From contig NZ_JAJBZM010000001.1 in NCBI RefSeq assembly GCF_020567375.1, positions 605,396 through 669,395 on the forward strand: a stretch of 64,000 nt of DNA. The letters are read 5' to 3'. The stretch is from Janibacter melonis (GTDB lineage Bacteria > Actinomycetota > Actinomycetes > Actinomycetales > Dermatophilaceae). A model generated the notes under the pieces. That model did not search any database. It was given only the letters and a program-made list of their open reading frames with translations, and was not told the origin of the DNA. Below, piece by piece: positions 17,236 through 25,186 of the stretch. Every line of letters starts with the position of its first letter. Position 1 is the first letter of the stretch. The translations under genes were made by a program, and so were the position numbers.

Positions 17236-18591
17236 TCAGCGCTTGGTGATCTCCCAGTCGCCGCCGTCGGAGTCGACGACGAGGTACTTCGTGCCGGTCT
17301 GGACCGTCGAGGTGCCCTCGTAGGTCTTCTTGTACTCGCTGACGAGACGGTCCGGGTAGTCCTCGCCACCGACGGCCTGGATGGAGATGCGGCCGCCGTA
17401 GTCGTTGCTCGAGGTGTACTTCACGCGGATGTCGGAGGACTTGCCGTCCCACTTGAAGACCGCGCCGCCGTTGCCCTTCTGCGAGGAGCCGAAGGCGGGG
17501 GCCGTCGAGATCCGCTTGAAGGTGATCTTCCACTTGCCCTCGGACTCGACCTTGATGCGGTTGGTCGAGGCGCTGGAGCCGGTGAGGTTGTACGAGCTCG
17601 TGCCCTTCGCCTTGTCGTAGTAGGAGAAGATGCTGTAGTCACCCGAGGACGAGCCGTTCGCGTCCTCGCCCTTGACCCGGAAGCTGGAGAAGCTCGAGTT
17701 GGGGTCACCGAGGAAGTCGGCCTCGATGAGACCGGCGCCGTCCCCCGGCGGGACCTGGATGACGGCGTTGCCGCTGCCCTCGTAGGTCTTGCCGTACTCG
17801 CCCTTGGTGACGCCGCTGCCGATCTTCGTGCTGCCACCGCCGGTGGAGTCGCTCGTCGGCGAGGCGTCGGTCGTCGGGGAGTCGGTGCTCGTGTCGCTCG
17901 TCGAGGAGTCGTCGCTCGTCGGCGAGTCGCTCGAGGTGTCGCTCGAGGTCTCCGAGGTCGAGGACTCGGTGCTCGAGGAGCTCGCAGTCGTCGTCGGGTC
18001 GTCGCCACCGCTGAGGGCGCGGACGCCGAAGAAGCCGAGGACGCACAGCAGGAGCACACCGAGCACGCCGCCGCCGATGATGAGCGGGAGCTTGTTGCTC
18101 TTCTGCGGGCCGCCGGGCTGACCGGGGTAGCCGCCCTGCTGGCCGTAGCCCTGCTGGTTGTAGCCCGAAGGACCGCCGGGGCCCTGCTGGCCGTAGCCGC
18201 CCTGCTGGCCGTAGCCCGGGGCGCCCGCGCCGGCACCGGCGCCGTAGGAGCTCGTGCCGTAGCCGCTGTCGCCCGAGGACCCGTAGGAGCTCGAGCCGTA
18301 GCCGCTGTCACCGCTCGCGCCGTAGGAGCTCGACCCGTATGAGGAGTCACCCGACCCGTAGCCCGAGCCCGCGCTCGGCATGGCCTCGGTCTCCGGCGAC
18401 TTGTCGGCGCTCGGACGGATCCGGGTCGCCTCGTCGACGTCAGAGGCGTCCTGACCGGCAGCCCCCTGCTGGTCGTTGCCGAAGCCCTCGGGCGTCGGCT
18501 GACGGTGATCCGTCCAGCTGCTGCCGTCCCAGTACCGGATCTGGCCGGACTGCTCGGGGTCCGGGTACCAGCCCGCTGCCCACTCGCTCAT
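17236..18591 (-). CDS. DUF2510 membrane protein with Gly/Tyr/Ser-rich N-terminus
   Basis: 451 residues. A DUF2510 domain is at 1-30 (WAAGWYPDPEQSGQIRYWDG). A low-complexity region (about 75-160) holds repeated GYGSSSYG and YGQQGGYGQQG units. One membrane helix (LPLIIGGGVLGVLLLCVLGF) follows. A Ser/Thr/Asp-rich stalk rich in SSTS repeats comes next, and a C-terminal beta-rich domain of about 190 residues is outside. Topology is cytoplasmic N-terminus and extracellular C-terminus, by inference. The [GS]Y[GS] repeats resemble prion-like sequences such as those of FUS. The C-terminal domain (VIQVPPGDGAGLIEADFLG) is not recognised and may bind a cell-surface ligand. Confidence 0.82.
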   Translation of the reverse strand: MSEWAAGWYPDPEQSGQIRYWDGSSWTDHRQPTPEGFGNDQQGAAGQDASDVDEATRIRPSADKSPETEAMPSAGSGYGSGDSSYGSSSYGASGDSGYGSSSYGSSGDSGYGTSSYGAGAGAGAPGYGQQGGYGQQGPGGPSGYNQQGYGQQGGYPGQPGGPQKSNKLPLIIGGGVLGVLLLCVLGFFGVRALSGGDDPTTTASSSSTESSTSETSSDTSSDSPTSDDSSTSDTSTDSPTTDASPTSDSTGGGSTKIGSGVTKGEYGKTYEGSGNAVIQVPPGDGAGLIEADFLGDPNSSFSSFRVKGEDANGSSSGDYSIFSYYDKAKGTSSYNLTGSSASTNRIKVESEGKWKITFKRISTAPAFGSSQKGNGGAVFKWDGKSSDIRVKYTSSNDYGGRISIQAVGGEDYPDRLVSEYKKTYEGTSTVQTGTKYLVVDSDGGDWEITKR

Positions 18592-18766
18592 CGTGCTCCC
18601 CTTGTCAGGTGGTGTGTCTTGTGCGGCGAAGGCTACCTGCGCCGGATGGGTGCGAGGCGCACCGATCTCGTGTCGTTTCGGCGACGACCCGCGATCTGCC
18701 CCGGTATCTCGGGGTTGTCGTCATGTCGGGGGAGCACTCCCCCGGCGCATGTCTGCGGAAAGCGCG

Positions 18767-18801
18767 GGGCCCCGGCCGCAGCATCGCTGCGGCCGGGGCC
18801 C
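18767..18801 (-). terminator. Terminator of nrdJ
   Basis: GGGCCCCGGCCGCAGC, loop ATC, GCTGCGGCCGGGGCCC: a perfect 16-bp stem 19 bp beyond the nrdJ stop codon. A second, smaller hairpin (CGGGGGAG/CTCCCCCG) lies about 40 bp further on. Confidence 0.85.
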
Positions 18802-18819
18802 GTCGTGCGCTGCTCGTGA

Positions 18820-21729
18820 TCAGCTGCAGCCGCTGGTGGAGCCGCAGCCCTCGCAGACGTAGCAGGAGCCGGCGGGGCGCATCTTCGTCCCGCAGGTCAT
18901 GCACATCGGCGCGTCGGCGGTCTTGCCCTGGAACTTCTCCAGCAGCTCGGCCGAGCTGTGGATCTGGCCGCTGACCTCACGGGCGGAGGCGGCGCCAGCG
19001 CCCGAGGTGACCTCGGCCGCGTGCTCCTCGACCGGGGCGTCGGCCTTCTTCGAGGACGGGGCGGCGGACTGGCTGTAGGTCTCCAGCTCGTCCTCGAGGT
19101 CCTCGTCGTCCTCGTTCGGCGCGGCCGCGTAGGACCCCGTCTCGAGCTGGCGGGCGCGCTCCTCGGCGGTGTGGATGCCCATGAAGGAGCGGGTCTCGAA
19201 GTCGAGGTAGTCCAGCGCCAGGCGACGGAAGACGTAGTCCATGATCGACTGCGCCATCCGCACGTCCGGGTCGTCGGTCATGCCGGCCGGCTCGAAGCGC
19301 AGGTTGGTGAACTTCTCGACGTAGGTCTCGAGCGGCACGCCGTGCTGCAGCGCGATGGAGATCGCGATGGAGAAGGCGTCCATGAGACCGGCGAGGGTCG
19401 AGCCCTGCTTGCCGAACTTGAGGAAGATCTCGCCCAGCTCGCCGTCGTCGTACGTGCCCGACGTGAGGTAGCCCTCGGCCCCGCCGACGGCGAAGGACGT
19501 GGTCTGCGAGGTGCGGCGCTTGGGCAGACGACGACGCAGCGGGCGGTACTCGACGACCTTCTCCGGCTCCGCGGCCTCGGTCTTCGCGTCCTTGGCGTCC
19601 TTCGCGTCCTTGGCGGTCGAGCCGCCGTCGGAGAGCGGCTGGCCGACCTTGCAGTTGTCGCGGTAGACCGCGAGCGCCTTGAGCCCGAGCTTCCAGCCCT
19701 GGATGTAGACGTCCTCGATCTCCTCGACGGTCGCGTCCTCCGGCAGGTTGACCGTCTTGCTGATCGCGCCGGAGAGGAAGGGCTGCGTCGCCGCCATCAT
19801 CCGCACGTGACCCATCGGGCTGATCGAGCGCGCACCCATCGCGGTGTCGAAGACCTCGTAGTGCTCGGTCTTCAGACCGGGGGCGTCGATGACGTGGCCC
19901 TTGTCGGCGATGTACTCGACGATCGCCTCGACCGTCTCCTGCGCGTAGCCGAGCTTCTTCAGCGCGCGCGGGATGGTGAGGTTGACGATCTGCATCGAGC
20001 CGCCGCCGACGAGCTTCTTGAACTTCACGAGCGAGAAGTCCGGCTCGATGCCGGTGGTGTCGCAGTCCATCATGAAGCCGATGGTGCCGGTGGGCGCGAG
20101 GACCGAGGCCTGCGCGTTGCGGTAGCCGTTCTTCTCGCCGAGCGTGATGACGGCGTCCCACGCCTTCGTCGCGGCGGCGTGGATGTCCTTGTCCATCGTG
20201 TGCAGCGTGCGGACCTGGTCGTTGGCCGCCTGGTGCTTGCGCATGACGCGCTTGTGGGCGTCAGCGTTGCGGGCGTAGCCGGCGTAGGGGCCGACGACCG
20301 CGGCGAGCTCGGCGGAGCGCTTGTAGGCGGCACCGGTGAGCAGCGAGGTGATCGACGCGGCGAGGGCGCGGCCGCCGTCGGAGTCGTAGCCGTGCCCGGT
20401 CGCCATGAGCAGCGCACCGAGGTTGGCGTAGCCGATGCCCAGCTGACGGTAGTCACGGGTCGTCTCGCCGATCGGCTCGGTCGGGAAGTCCGCGAAGCAG
20501 ATCGAGATGTCCATCGCGGTGATGACGAGCTCGGCGACCTTCTGGAAGGTCGCGACGTCGAAGGTGTCGTCGTCGCGCAGGAACTTCAGCAGGTTGAGCG
20601 AGGCGAGGTTGCAGCTGGAGTTGTCGAGCGACATGTACTCGCTGCACGGGTTGGACGCGGTGATCCGGCCCGTCTCGGGGTTGGTGTGCCAGTCGTTGAT
20701 CGTGTCGTCGTACTGGATGCCCGGGTCGGCGCACTCCCACGCGGCCTTGGCGATCTTGCCCATGAGCTCACGGGCGTCGACGGTGGAGATGACCGAGCCG
20801 TCCTTGCGGGAGGTGAGCCCGAAGTCGGTGCCGTCCTCGACCGCACGCATGAACTCGTCGCTGACGCGCACCGAGTTGTTCGCGTTCTGGTACTGGACCG
20901 AGACGATGTCGGCGCCGCCGAGGTCCATGTCGAAGCCCGCGTCGCGCAGGGCCCGGATCTTGTCCTCCTCGCGGGCCTTGGTCTCGACGAACTCCTCGAT
21001 GTCCGGGTGGTCGACGTCGAGGACGACCATCTTCGCCGCGCGACGCGTGGCGCCACCGGACTTGATGGTGCCCGCCGACGCGTCGGCACCGCGCATGAAG
21101 CTCACGGGGCCGGAGGCGGTGCCGCCGGAGGAGAGCAGCTCCTTGCTGGAGCGGATGCGGGAGAGGTTGAGGCCGGCGCCGGAGCCGCCCTTGAAGATGA
21201 AGCCCTCTTCCTTGTACCAGTTGAGGATCGAGTCCATCGAGTCGTCGACGGAGAGGATGAAGCACGCCGAGACCTGCTGGGGGCTCTTCGTGCCGACGTT
21301 GAACCACACCGGGGAGTTGAAGCTGAAGACCTGGTGGAGCAGGGCGTAGGTCAGCTCGTGCTCGAAGATCTCGGCGTCGACCGGGGTCGCGAAGTAGCCG
21401 TGGTCCTTGCCCGCCTTGACGTAGGTGAGCACGACGCGGTCGATGAGCTGCTTGAGACCCTGCTCGCGCTCGGGCGTGCCGACGGCGCCGCGGAAGTACT
21501 TCGTGGTGACGATGGTGCTCGCGTTGGCGGACCAGAAGTCGGGGAACTCGACGCCGCGCTGCTCGAAGATCGTCGCGCCGGTCTTCCAGTTCTGCTGGAC
21601 GACGTCGCGCTTCTCCCAGGTCACCTCGTCGTAGGGGTGGACGCCCTCGGTGGTGTAGATGCGCTCGACCGTGATGCCGCGGTTCTTCGCGGATCGACGG
21701 GTGCTGGGCTTGCCGGCGGTCTCGGTCAT
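18820..21729 (-). CDS. nrdJ: Vitamin B12-dependent class II ribonucleotide reductase
   Basis: 969 residues. It reduces ribonucleotides using adenosylcobalamin. The N-terminal region has FNSPVWFNVGTKSPQQVSAC (substrate site and first redox cysteine, about 140-160). NPCSEYMSLDNSSCNLASLN near 360 carries the radical-site cysteine. GTIGFMMDCDTTGIEPDFS lies further on. A lysine-rich AKDAKDAKDAK linker precedes the Ala/Glu-rich tail. The last 30 residues carry a zinc-like CMTCG...CYVCEGCGSTSGC cluster that supplies the C-terminal redox cysteines. nrdR lies immediately upstream on the same strand. A 37-bp stem (21830-21866) lies between them. Oxygen-independent dNTP synthesis is known for this class. 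Confidence 0.96.
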   Translation of the reverse strand: MTETAGKPSTRRSAKNRGITVERIYTTEGVHPYDEVTWEKRDVVQQNWKTGATIFEQRGVEFPDFWSANASTIVTTKYFRGAVGTPEREQGLKQLIDRVVLTYVKAGKDHGYFATPVDAEIFEHELTYALLHQVFSFNSPVWFNVGTKSPQQVSACFILSVDDSMDSILNWYKEEGFIFKGGSGAGLNLSRIRSSKELLSSGGTASGPVSFMRGADASAGTIKSGGATRRAAKMVVLDVDHPDIEEFVETKAREEDKIRALRDAGFDMDLGGADIVSVQYQNANNSVRVSDEFMRAVEDGTDFGLTSRKDGSVISTVDARELMGKIAKAAWECADPGIQYDDTINDWHTNPETGRITASNPCSEYMSLDNSSCNLASLNLLKFLRDDDTFDVATFQKVAELVITAMDISICFADFPTEPIGETTRDYRQLGIGYANLGALLMATGHGYDSDGGRALAASITSLLTGAAYKRSAELAAVVGPYAGYARNADAHKRVMRKHQAANDQVRTLHTMDKDIHAAATKAWDAVITLGEKNGYRNAQASVLAPTGTIGFMMDCDTTGIEPDFSLVKFKKLVGGGSMQIVNLTIPRALKKLGYAQETVEAIVEYIADKGHVIDAPGLKTEHYEVFDTAMGARSISPMGHVRMMAATQPFLSGAISKTVNLPEDATVEEIEDVYIQGWKLGLKALAVYRDNCKVGQPLSDGGSTAKDAKDAKDAKTEAAEPEKVVEYRPLRRRLPKRRTSQTTSFAVGGAEGYLTSGTYDDGELGEIFLKFGKQGSTLAGLMDAFSIAISIALQHGVPLETYVEKFTNLRFEPAGMTDDPDVRMAQSIMDYVFRRLALDYLDFETRSFMGIHTAEERARQLETGSYAAAPNEDDEDLEDELETYSQSAAPSSKKADAPVEEHAAEVTSGAGAASAREVSGQIHSSAELLEKFQGKTADAPMCMTCGTKMRPAGSCYVCEGCGSTSGCS

Positions 21730-21829
21730 GGTCCCTCTCTCGGTGGTGCGGGTCTGCAGGTGGTGCTGCTCATGTGGTGCTGTGTGGTGCGGGCGGCGTG
21801 CAAGGGAAGACCTCGCATCAAGCGTGTCA

Positions 21830-21866
21830 CCGGGTACCGACAGCCCGATCGCGTGCCGGTACCCGG
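21830..21866 (-). promoter_or_regulatory. Stem-loop in the nrdR-nrdJ gap
   Basis: Arms CCGGGTACCG and CGGTACCCGG pair perfectly around a 17-nt loop, just after the nrdR stop and 101 bp before the nrdJ ATG. It may act as a partial terminator or mRNA processing site between the two genes. No direct evidence for either. Confidence 0.5.
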
Positions 21867-21870
21867 GGGT

Positions 21871-22341
21871 CTAGGGGGCGTCCTGCGCGAGAGCGGTGTG
21901 CTCGGCGCGCAGCAGGGTGATGGCGGCCTCGAAGTCCTCGAGCGAGTCGAAGGCCTGGTAGACGCTCGCGAAGCGCAGGTAGGCGACCTCGTCGAGCTCG
22001 CGCAGCGGACCCAGGATCGCCATCCCGATCTCGTGGGCGTCGATCTCGGCGCTGCCCTGCGCCCGTACGGCCTCCTCGACGCGCTGGGCGAGCAGGGCCA
22101 GCTGGTCCTCGGTGACCGGTCGGCCCTGGCAGGCCTTGCGGACGCCGACGAGGACCTTGGCCCGGCTGAAGGGCTCCGCCGCACCCGAGCGCTTCGTCAC
22201 GCTCAGGCTCGCGCTCTCGAGCGTGGTGAAGCGCCGGTTGCACTCGGGGCACTGCCGACGGCGACGGATCGAGGACCCGTCGTCGGCCGTGCGCGAGTCG
22301 ATGACGCGAGAGTCGGTGTGACGGCAGAAGGGGCAGTGCAC
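21871..22341 (-). CDS. nrdR: Transcriptional repressor NrdR
   Basis: 156 residues starting at GTG ([17 protein letters not shown]). NrdR senses dATP/ATP and represses ribonucleotide reductase genes. The zinc ribbon has CPFC (C3, C6) and CPECNRRF (C31, C34). The ATP-cone runs from about 46 to 136 ([18 protein letters not shown] and [28 protein letters not shown]). The GTG was chosen because family members begin two residues before CPFC, and GAGGAGAG precedes it. Two NrdR-box-like palindromes occur about 150-195 bp upstream, so it is probably autoregulated together with nrdJ. Confidence 0.95.
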   Translation of the reverse strand: MHCPFCRHTDSRVIDSRTADDGSSIRRRRQCPECNRRFTTLESASLSVTKRSGAAEPFSRAKVLVGVRKACQGRPVTEDQLALLAQRVEEAVRAQGSAEIDAHEIGMAILGPLRELDEVAYLRFASVYQAFDSLEDFEAAITLLRAEHTALAQDAP

Positions 22342-22489
22342 GATGCTCTCCTCTCGGGCACGGTGGCACAGGTCGGGCACCGGCTCACCAGCACGAGGCG
22401 GGTCGCCAGCTGTGGACCGGGGTGTGGATCAGGGCGGTTCTGCTGTGGACATCTGTCGACAACCGGTGGACAACTCCGCCTCACATGTG

Positions 22490-22535
22490 CACTACATGTG
22501 GACGAATGACATCGGTGTAACCACTAGATGTAGTG
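22490..22535 (-). promoter_or_regulatory. Two NrdR-box-like sites
   Basis: CACTACATGTGG begins at 22490 and CACTAGATGTAGTG at 22522; the second is nearly palindromic. The starts are 32 bp apart, about three helical turns, which matches the paired spacing of NrdR boxes reported in other bacteria (consensus acaCwAtATaTwGtgt). The location upstream of nrdR-nrdJ supports the call. Confidence 0.65.
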
Positions 22536-22652
22536 CCATTTCATCACGCCCACCACCACGCACGCAAGACCCGGCGAACCCCCGGGCGAGAAGTCCCGGG
22601 ATACCGGGCGACACGCCGACGCGAGCCCCGTCGACAGCCGGCGGGGACAGCA

Positions 22653-22685
22653 CGACGGCCGCACCCGGTGGAGGTGCGGCCGTCG
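22653..22685 (-). terminator. Terminator of the LysM gene
   Basis: CGACGGCCGCACC and GGTGCGGCCGTCG pair perfectly over 13 bp around a 7-nt loop, 56 bp beyond the stop of the LysM gene on the minus strand. It separates this gene from nrdR. Confidence 0.82.
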
Positions 22686-22740
22686 CCGTCGCCCGGGTCG
22701 GGTCGAGGGACCCGGGTGGTCTGGTGATCCGTCGTGACGG

Positions 22741-23130
22741 TCAGCGCGTCGGGATGACGAGCTCCTGGCCGGCGTGGACGAAGGGGGTGCTCAGCGCGTT
22801 CTCCGAGCGGATCGCCGAGACGGCCGCGCTCGTGGGCACGCCGGGCATCTGGCTGGCGGCGACGTCGCTGAGGGTCTGCCCCTGCTCGACGGTGACGGTC
22901 GTGGCCGCAGCGGCCTCGCCGCCCGCGGTCGCGATGCCGGTGCCGAGCGCGAGCAGGGCCGCGACGGCGATCGTCGTGAGCGCGAGGCGACCCCGACGGG
23001 TCACCCGCAGCTCGGTGGGGACGTCGGTCCCCGTCGGCACGGACACGAGGTGGCGCTCGGCCCGGCGCGGGTCGCGCAGCGCCGAGGGCCGGGCAGCGTG
23101 CTGCGGGGCCTGGACGGTGAGTGCGCTCAT
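22741..23130 (-). CDS. LysM-domain membrane protein, probable SOS cell-division inhibitor (ChiZ/YneA-like)
   Basis: 129 residues: a basic cytoplasmic N-terminus, one membrane helix (about 48-70, ending GIATAGG), and a C-terminal LysM domain (78-128, VTVEQGQTLSDVAASQM to AGQELVIPTR). The gene is divergent from lexA and precedes nrdR. This is the same order as Rv2718c-Rv2719c-Rv2720 in Mycobacterium tuberculosis, where Rv2719c (ChiZ) is SOS-induced and interferes with division. A perfect LexA-type box (TCGAACCGGTGTTCGA) lies 21 bp before the ATG. The SOS role is inferred from position and box. The LysM domain is seen directly. No hydrolase catalytic domain is present. Confidence 0.82.
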   Translation of the reverse strand: MSALTVQAPQHAARPSALRDPRRAERHLVSVPTGTDVPTELRVTRRGRLALTTIAVAALLALGTGIATAGGEAAAATTVTVEQGQTLSDVAASQMPGVPTSAAVSAIRSENALSTPFVHAGQELVIPTR

Positions 23131-23151
23131 GGTCTCCTCCTAGTCGTCTGG

Positions 23152-23167
23152 TCGAACCGGTGTTCGA
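23152..23167. promoter_or_regulatory. LexA box 1
   Basis: TCGAACCGGTGTTCGA fits CGAAC-N4-GTTCG exactly, the LexA site of Gram-positive and actinobacterial SOS genes. It is 21 bp upstream of the LysM gene start, where bound LexA would block its promoter. Confidence 0.88.
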
Positions 23168-23196
23168 CGAGGCGTCTGCACGATGTCTAGCACAGG

Positions 23197-23212
23197 TGTT
23201 CGAGCGAGAACA
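23197..23212. promoter_or_regulatory. Inverted repeat between the two LexA boxes
   Basis: TGTTC-GAGCGA-GAACA is a perfect 5-bp inverted repeat of the LexA half-site in reversed order. It is midway between the two boxes. It may be a relic or a secondary operator. Not enough is visible to decide. Confidence 0.4.
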
Positions 23213-23220
23213 AGACACGC

Positions 23221-23236
23221 TCGAACATGTGTTTGA
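23221..23236. promoter_or_regulatory. LexA box 2, overlapping the lexA promoter
   Basis: TCGAACATGTGTTTGA fits CGAAC-N4-GTTYG with one degenerate position. It overlaps a plausible -35 (TTGATC at 23233-23238), which is 17 bp from TACCGT at 23256-23261. Binding here would autoregulate lexA. Confidence 0.75.
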
Positions 23237-23261
23237 TCTAGACCGGGCCGAGCACTACCGT
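23233..23261 (+). promoter_or_regulatory. lexA: Candidate lexA promoter
   Basis: TTGATC, 17-bp spacer, TACCGT. It matches a housekeeping sigma pattern loosely and overlaps LexA box 2. The leader to the lexA ATG is about 110 nt. Confidence 0.5.
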
Positions 23262-23376
23262 CGGCCACACGGGAGAGACAACCAGCGAGCACCGACAACG
23301 CTGTCCTCCCCCGCAGGAGCAGGCCACCAGCCGCCCCCTCACGGGTCGCGGCGCGAGCGAGACAGCGAGGGGCGCG

Positions 23377-24117
23377 ATGAGCGAGGACAACATCCGCACG
23401 TTGCCGGTGCGGGACAACGGCGAGGGGCTGACCGCCCGGCAGGTCAAGGTCCTCGAGGTGATCCGCAGCGCGGTCGCGACGCGGGGCTACCCGCCGAGCC
23501 TGCGCGAGATCGGCGACGCGGTCGGGCTGACGAGCCCGAGCTCGGTGGCCCACCAGCTGACCGCGCTCGAGCGCAAGGGCTACCTGCGCCGTGACCCCAA
23601 CCGGCCCCGCGCCATCGAGGTCGTCTCGCCCGAGGCGCCCCGCTCCCCCGAGGGCGACGCGCAGACCCACGACATCGCCGGCTACCGCGGTGGCGCCAGC
23701 CCCAACGACCCCGACGCGACGGGCAGCGGCGACGCCCACCCCGCCGCCACGTACGTGCCGGTGCTCGGCCAGATCGCCGCGGGCGTGCCGATCGTCGCCG
23801 AGGAGAGCGTCGAGGAGGTCTTCCCGCTGCCGAAGCAGGTCGTCGGCGAGGGCTCCCTCTTCCTCCTGCGCGTCGTCGGCGACTCGATGATCGAGGCCGC
23901 GATCTGCGACGGCGACTGGGTCGTCGTGCGCCAGCAGCCGACGGCCGACAACGGCGACATCGTCGCGGCGATGCTCGACGACGAGGCGACGGTCAAGACC
24001 TTCAAGCGACGTGACGGCAAGGTGTGGCTGCTCCCCCACAACCCCGCCTTCGAGCCGATCGACGGCGACCACGCGACGATCCTCGGCAAGGTCACCGCGG
24101 TCCTGCGCCGCATCTGA
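23377..24117 (+). CDS. lexA: LexA repressor, SOS regulator
   Basis: 246 residues, the usual length for an actinobacterial LexA. The winged-helix DNA-binding domain is at about 20-85 ([37 protein letters not shown]). An Asp/Gly-rich linker (about 86-125) follows, then the S24-type autoprotease. The cleavage bond is Ala135-Gly136 (GQIAAGVP). The nucleophile is Ser170 (VVGDSMIEA) and the general base is Lys207 (EATVKTFKR). RecA-stimulated self-cleavage releases the SOS genes. GAGGGG precedes the ATG. Two LexA boxes lie upstream, consistent with autoregulation and with control of the divergent LysM gene. Confidence 0.97.
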   Translation: MSEDNIRTLPVRDNGEGLTARQVKVLEVIRSAVATRGYPPSLREIGDAVGLTSPSSVAHQLTALERKGYLRRDPNRPRAIEVVSPEAPRSPEGDAQTHDIAGYRGGASPNDPDATGSGDAHPAATYVPVLGQIAAGVPIVAEESVEEVFPLPKQVVGEGSLFLLRVVGDSMIEAAICDGDWVVVRQQPTADNGDIVAAMLDDEATVKTFKRRDGKVWLLPHNPAFEPIDGDHATILGKVTAVLRRI

Positions 24118-24138
24118 GCCTGGCGCGCCGCCCCGGCC

Positions 24139-24173
24139 GGACGGGCCCGCCCCTGCACGGGGCGGGCCCGTCC
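24139..24173. terminator. Bidirectional terminator between lexA and the sirtuin gene
   Basis: GGACGGGCCCGCCCC, loop TGCAC, GGGGCGGGCCCGTCC: a perfect 15-bp stem between two convergent genes. Very stable; no T-tract. Confidence 0.85.
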
Positions 24174-24189
24174 AGCGTGGCGGGGCCGG

Positions 24190-25026
24190 TCAGCCGACCT
24201 GTGCGCTGGCGCGGACCAGCGCGTCCAGGCTCGTGTCGAGCGAGCCGTCGACCCGGTGGGTCGCGAGGTCGTCACCGCGCGTGCGTCCCCTCGTGATGAT
24301 GACGACCGGCGTGCCGAGCTTGGCGGCCCGCCGCACGAAGCGCAGGCCGGACATCACCTGCAGGCTCGACCCGAGCACGAGCAGGCTCGGCGCCGCCTCC
24401 GTGAGCGCGAAGCAGTGCTCGACGAGCGGCTTGTCGACCGAGCCGCCGAAGAAGACGACGTCGGGCTTGAGCATGTCCGACCCGCACACGAGGCAGAGCG
24501 GCGCCTCGAAGGCCTCGACCTCGACCTCCTCGAGGCGCACGTCGCCGTCGGGTCGGATCTCGTCGCTGTCCGCGTCGAAGCCGGGGTTGCGCTGCGCCAT
24601 CCGCTCGTCGAGCGCGGCCCGGGCCTCCCGGGCGCCGCACGCGAGGCAGACCACCTCGGCCAGGCTCCCGTGCAGCTCGACGACACCGGTGCTGCCGGCC
24701 GCCTGGTGCAGGCCGTCGACGTTCTGGGTGATGACGCTGCCGACCTGACCGCGCTCCTGCAGGTGCGTGACGAGCTCGTGGGCGCGGTTGGGCCGGGCCG
24801 CGCTGAAGCGGCGCCACCCCACGTAGCTGCGCGCCCAGTAGCGCCGCCGGGCGGCGCTGCTGCCGACGAACTCCGACAGGTGCATCGGCGTCACCCGGCG
24901 CGTGCCGTCCGGACCGCGGTAGTCGGGGATCCCCGAGTCGGTCGACATCCCCGCGCCGGTGAGGGCCAGCGCCGGCCCGCGGCTCAGCACGTCGGCGATC
25001 TCGCGGAAGGTCTCGGGGGTGCTCAC
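24190..25026 (-). CDS. NAD-dependent protein deacylase, Sir2 family
   Basis: 278 residues. NAD-binding motifs are [15 protein letters not shown] (24-38) and TQNVDGLH (100-107). The catalytic histidine is H119 in ELHGS. The zinc ribbon cysteines are C127/C130 (CLAC) and C178/C181 (CLVCG), with an acidic insert between them. [12 protein letters not shown] (184-195) places it with the class II or SIRT4-like group. Sirtuins remove acyl groups from lysine using NAD+. The KPDVVFFG pattern is frequent in actinobacterial deacylases. Substrates are not apparent from context. Confidence 0.92.
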   Translation of the reverse strand: MSTPETFREIADVLSRGPALALTGAGMSTDSGIPDYRGPDGTRRVTPMHLSEFVGSSAARRRYWARSYVGWRRFSAARPNRAHELVTHLQERGQVGSVITQNVDGLHQAAGSTGVVELHGSLAEVVCLACGAREARAALDERMAQRNPGFDADSDEIRPDGDVRLEEVEVEAFEAPLCLVCGSDMLKPDVVFFGGSVDKPLVEHCFALTEAAPSLLVLGSSLQVMSGLRFVRRAAKLGTPVVIITRGRTRGDDLATHRVDGSLDTSLDALVRASAQVG

Positions 25027-25064
25027 CGCACCAGTATCCGCCCGGACCTCGCGTGCACGGCGGG

Positions 25065-25106
25065 CGAAGGGGGTGCCCCCACCCGGTGGTGGTGGGCACC
25101 CCTTCG
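25065..25106. repeat. Octamer hairpin between divergent genes
   Basis: CGAAGGGGGTGCCCCCACC pairs with GGTGGGCACCCCTTCG with two bulges. The flanking genes (sirtuin, minus; LysR, plus) are divergent, so nothing ends here. A terminator role is therefore unlikely, which makes this copy informative about the octamer. Confidence 0.7.
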
Positions 25107-25186
25107 TCCGGTCCCGCCCGCCCGTCCTGCGCGCGAGGCTCCCGGCGCCGCTCGGAGCGCGCCGGGGCTGCGGCTATCGTGACCGC

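Larger units (their letters stand above)
22342..22740. other. Promoter region upstream of nrdR and tail of the LysM gene
   Basis: 399 bp without a gene. It holds the terminator of the LysM gene (22653-22685), two NrdR-box-like sites, and five DnaA-box-like nonamers (22411, 22423, 22444, 22465, 22497). The AT content around 22490-22560 is the highest in the neighbourhood, as expected for a promoter. No convincing -10/-35 pair could be fixed by eye. Confidence 0.6.

Noticed and set aside
21730-21870. Cobalamin riboswitch before nrdJ
   Set aside because: No B12-box GCCACTG or related core; only a short stem-loop is visible.
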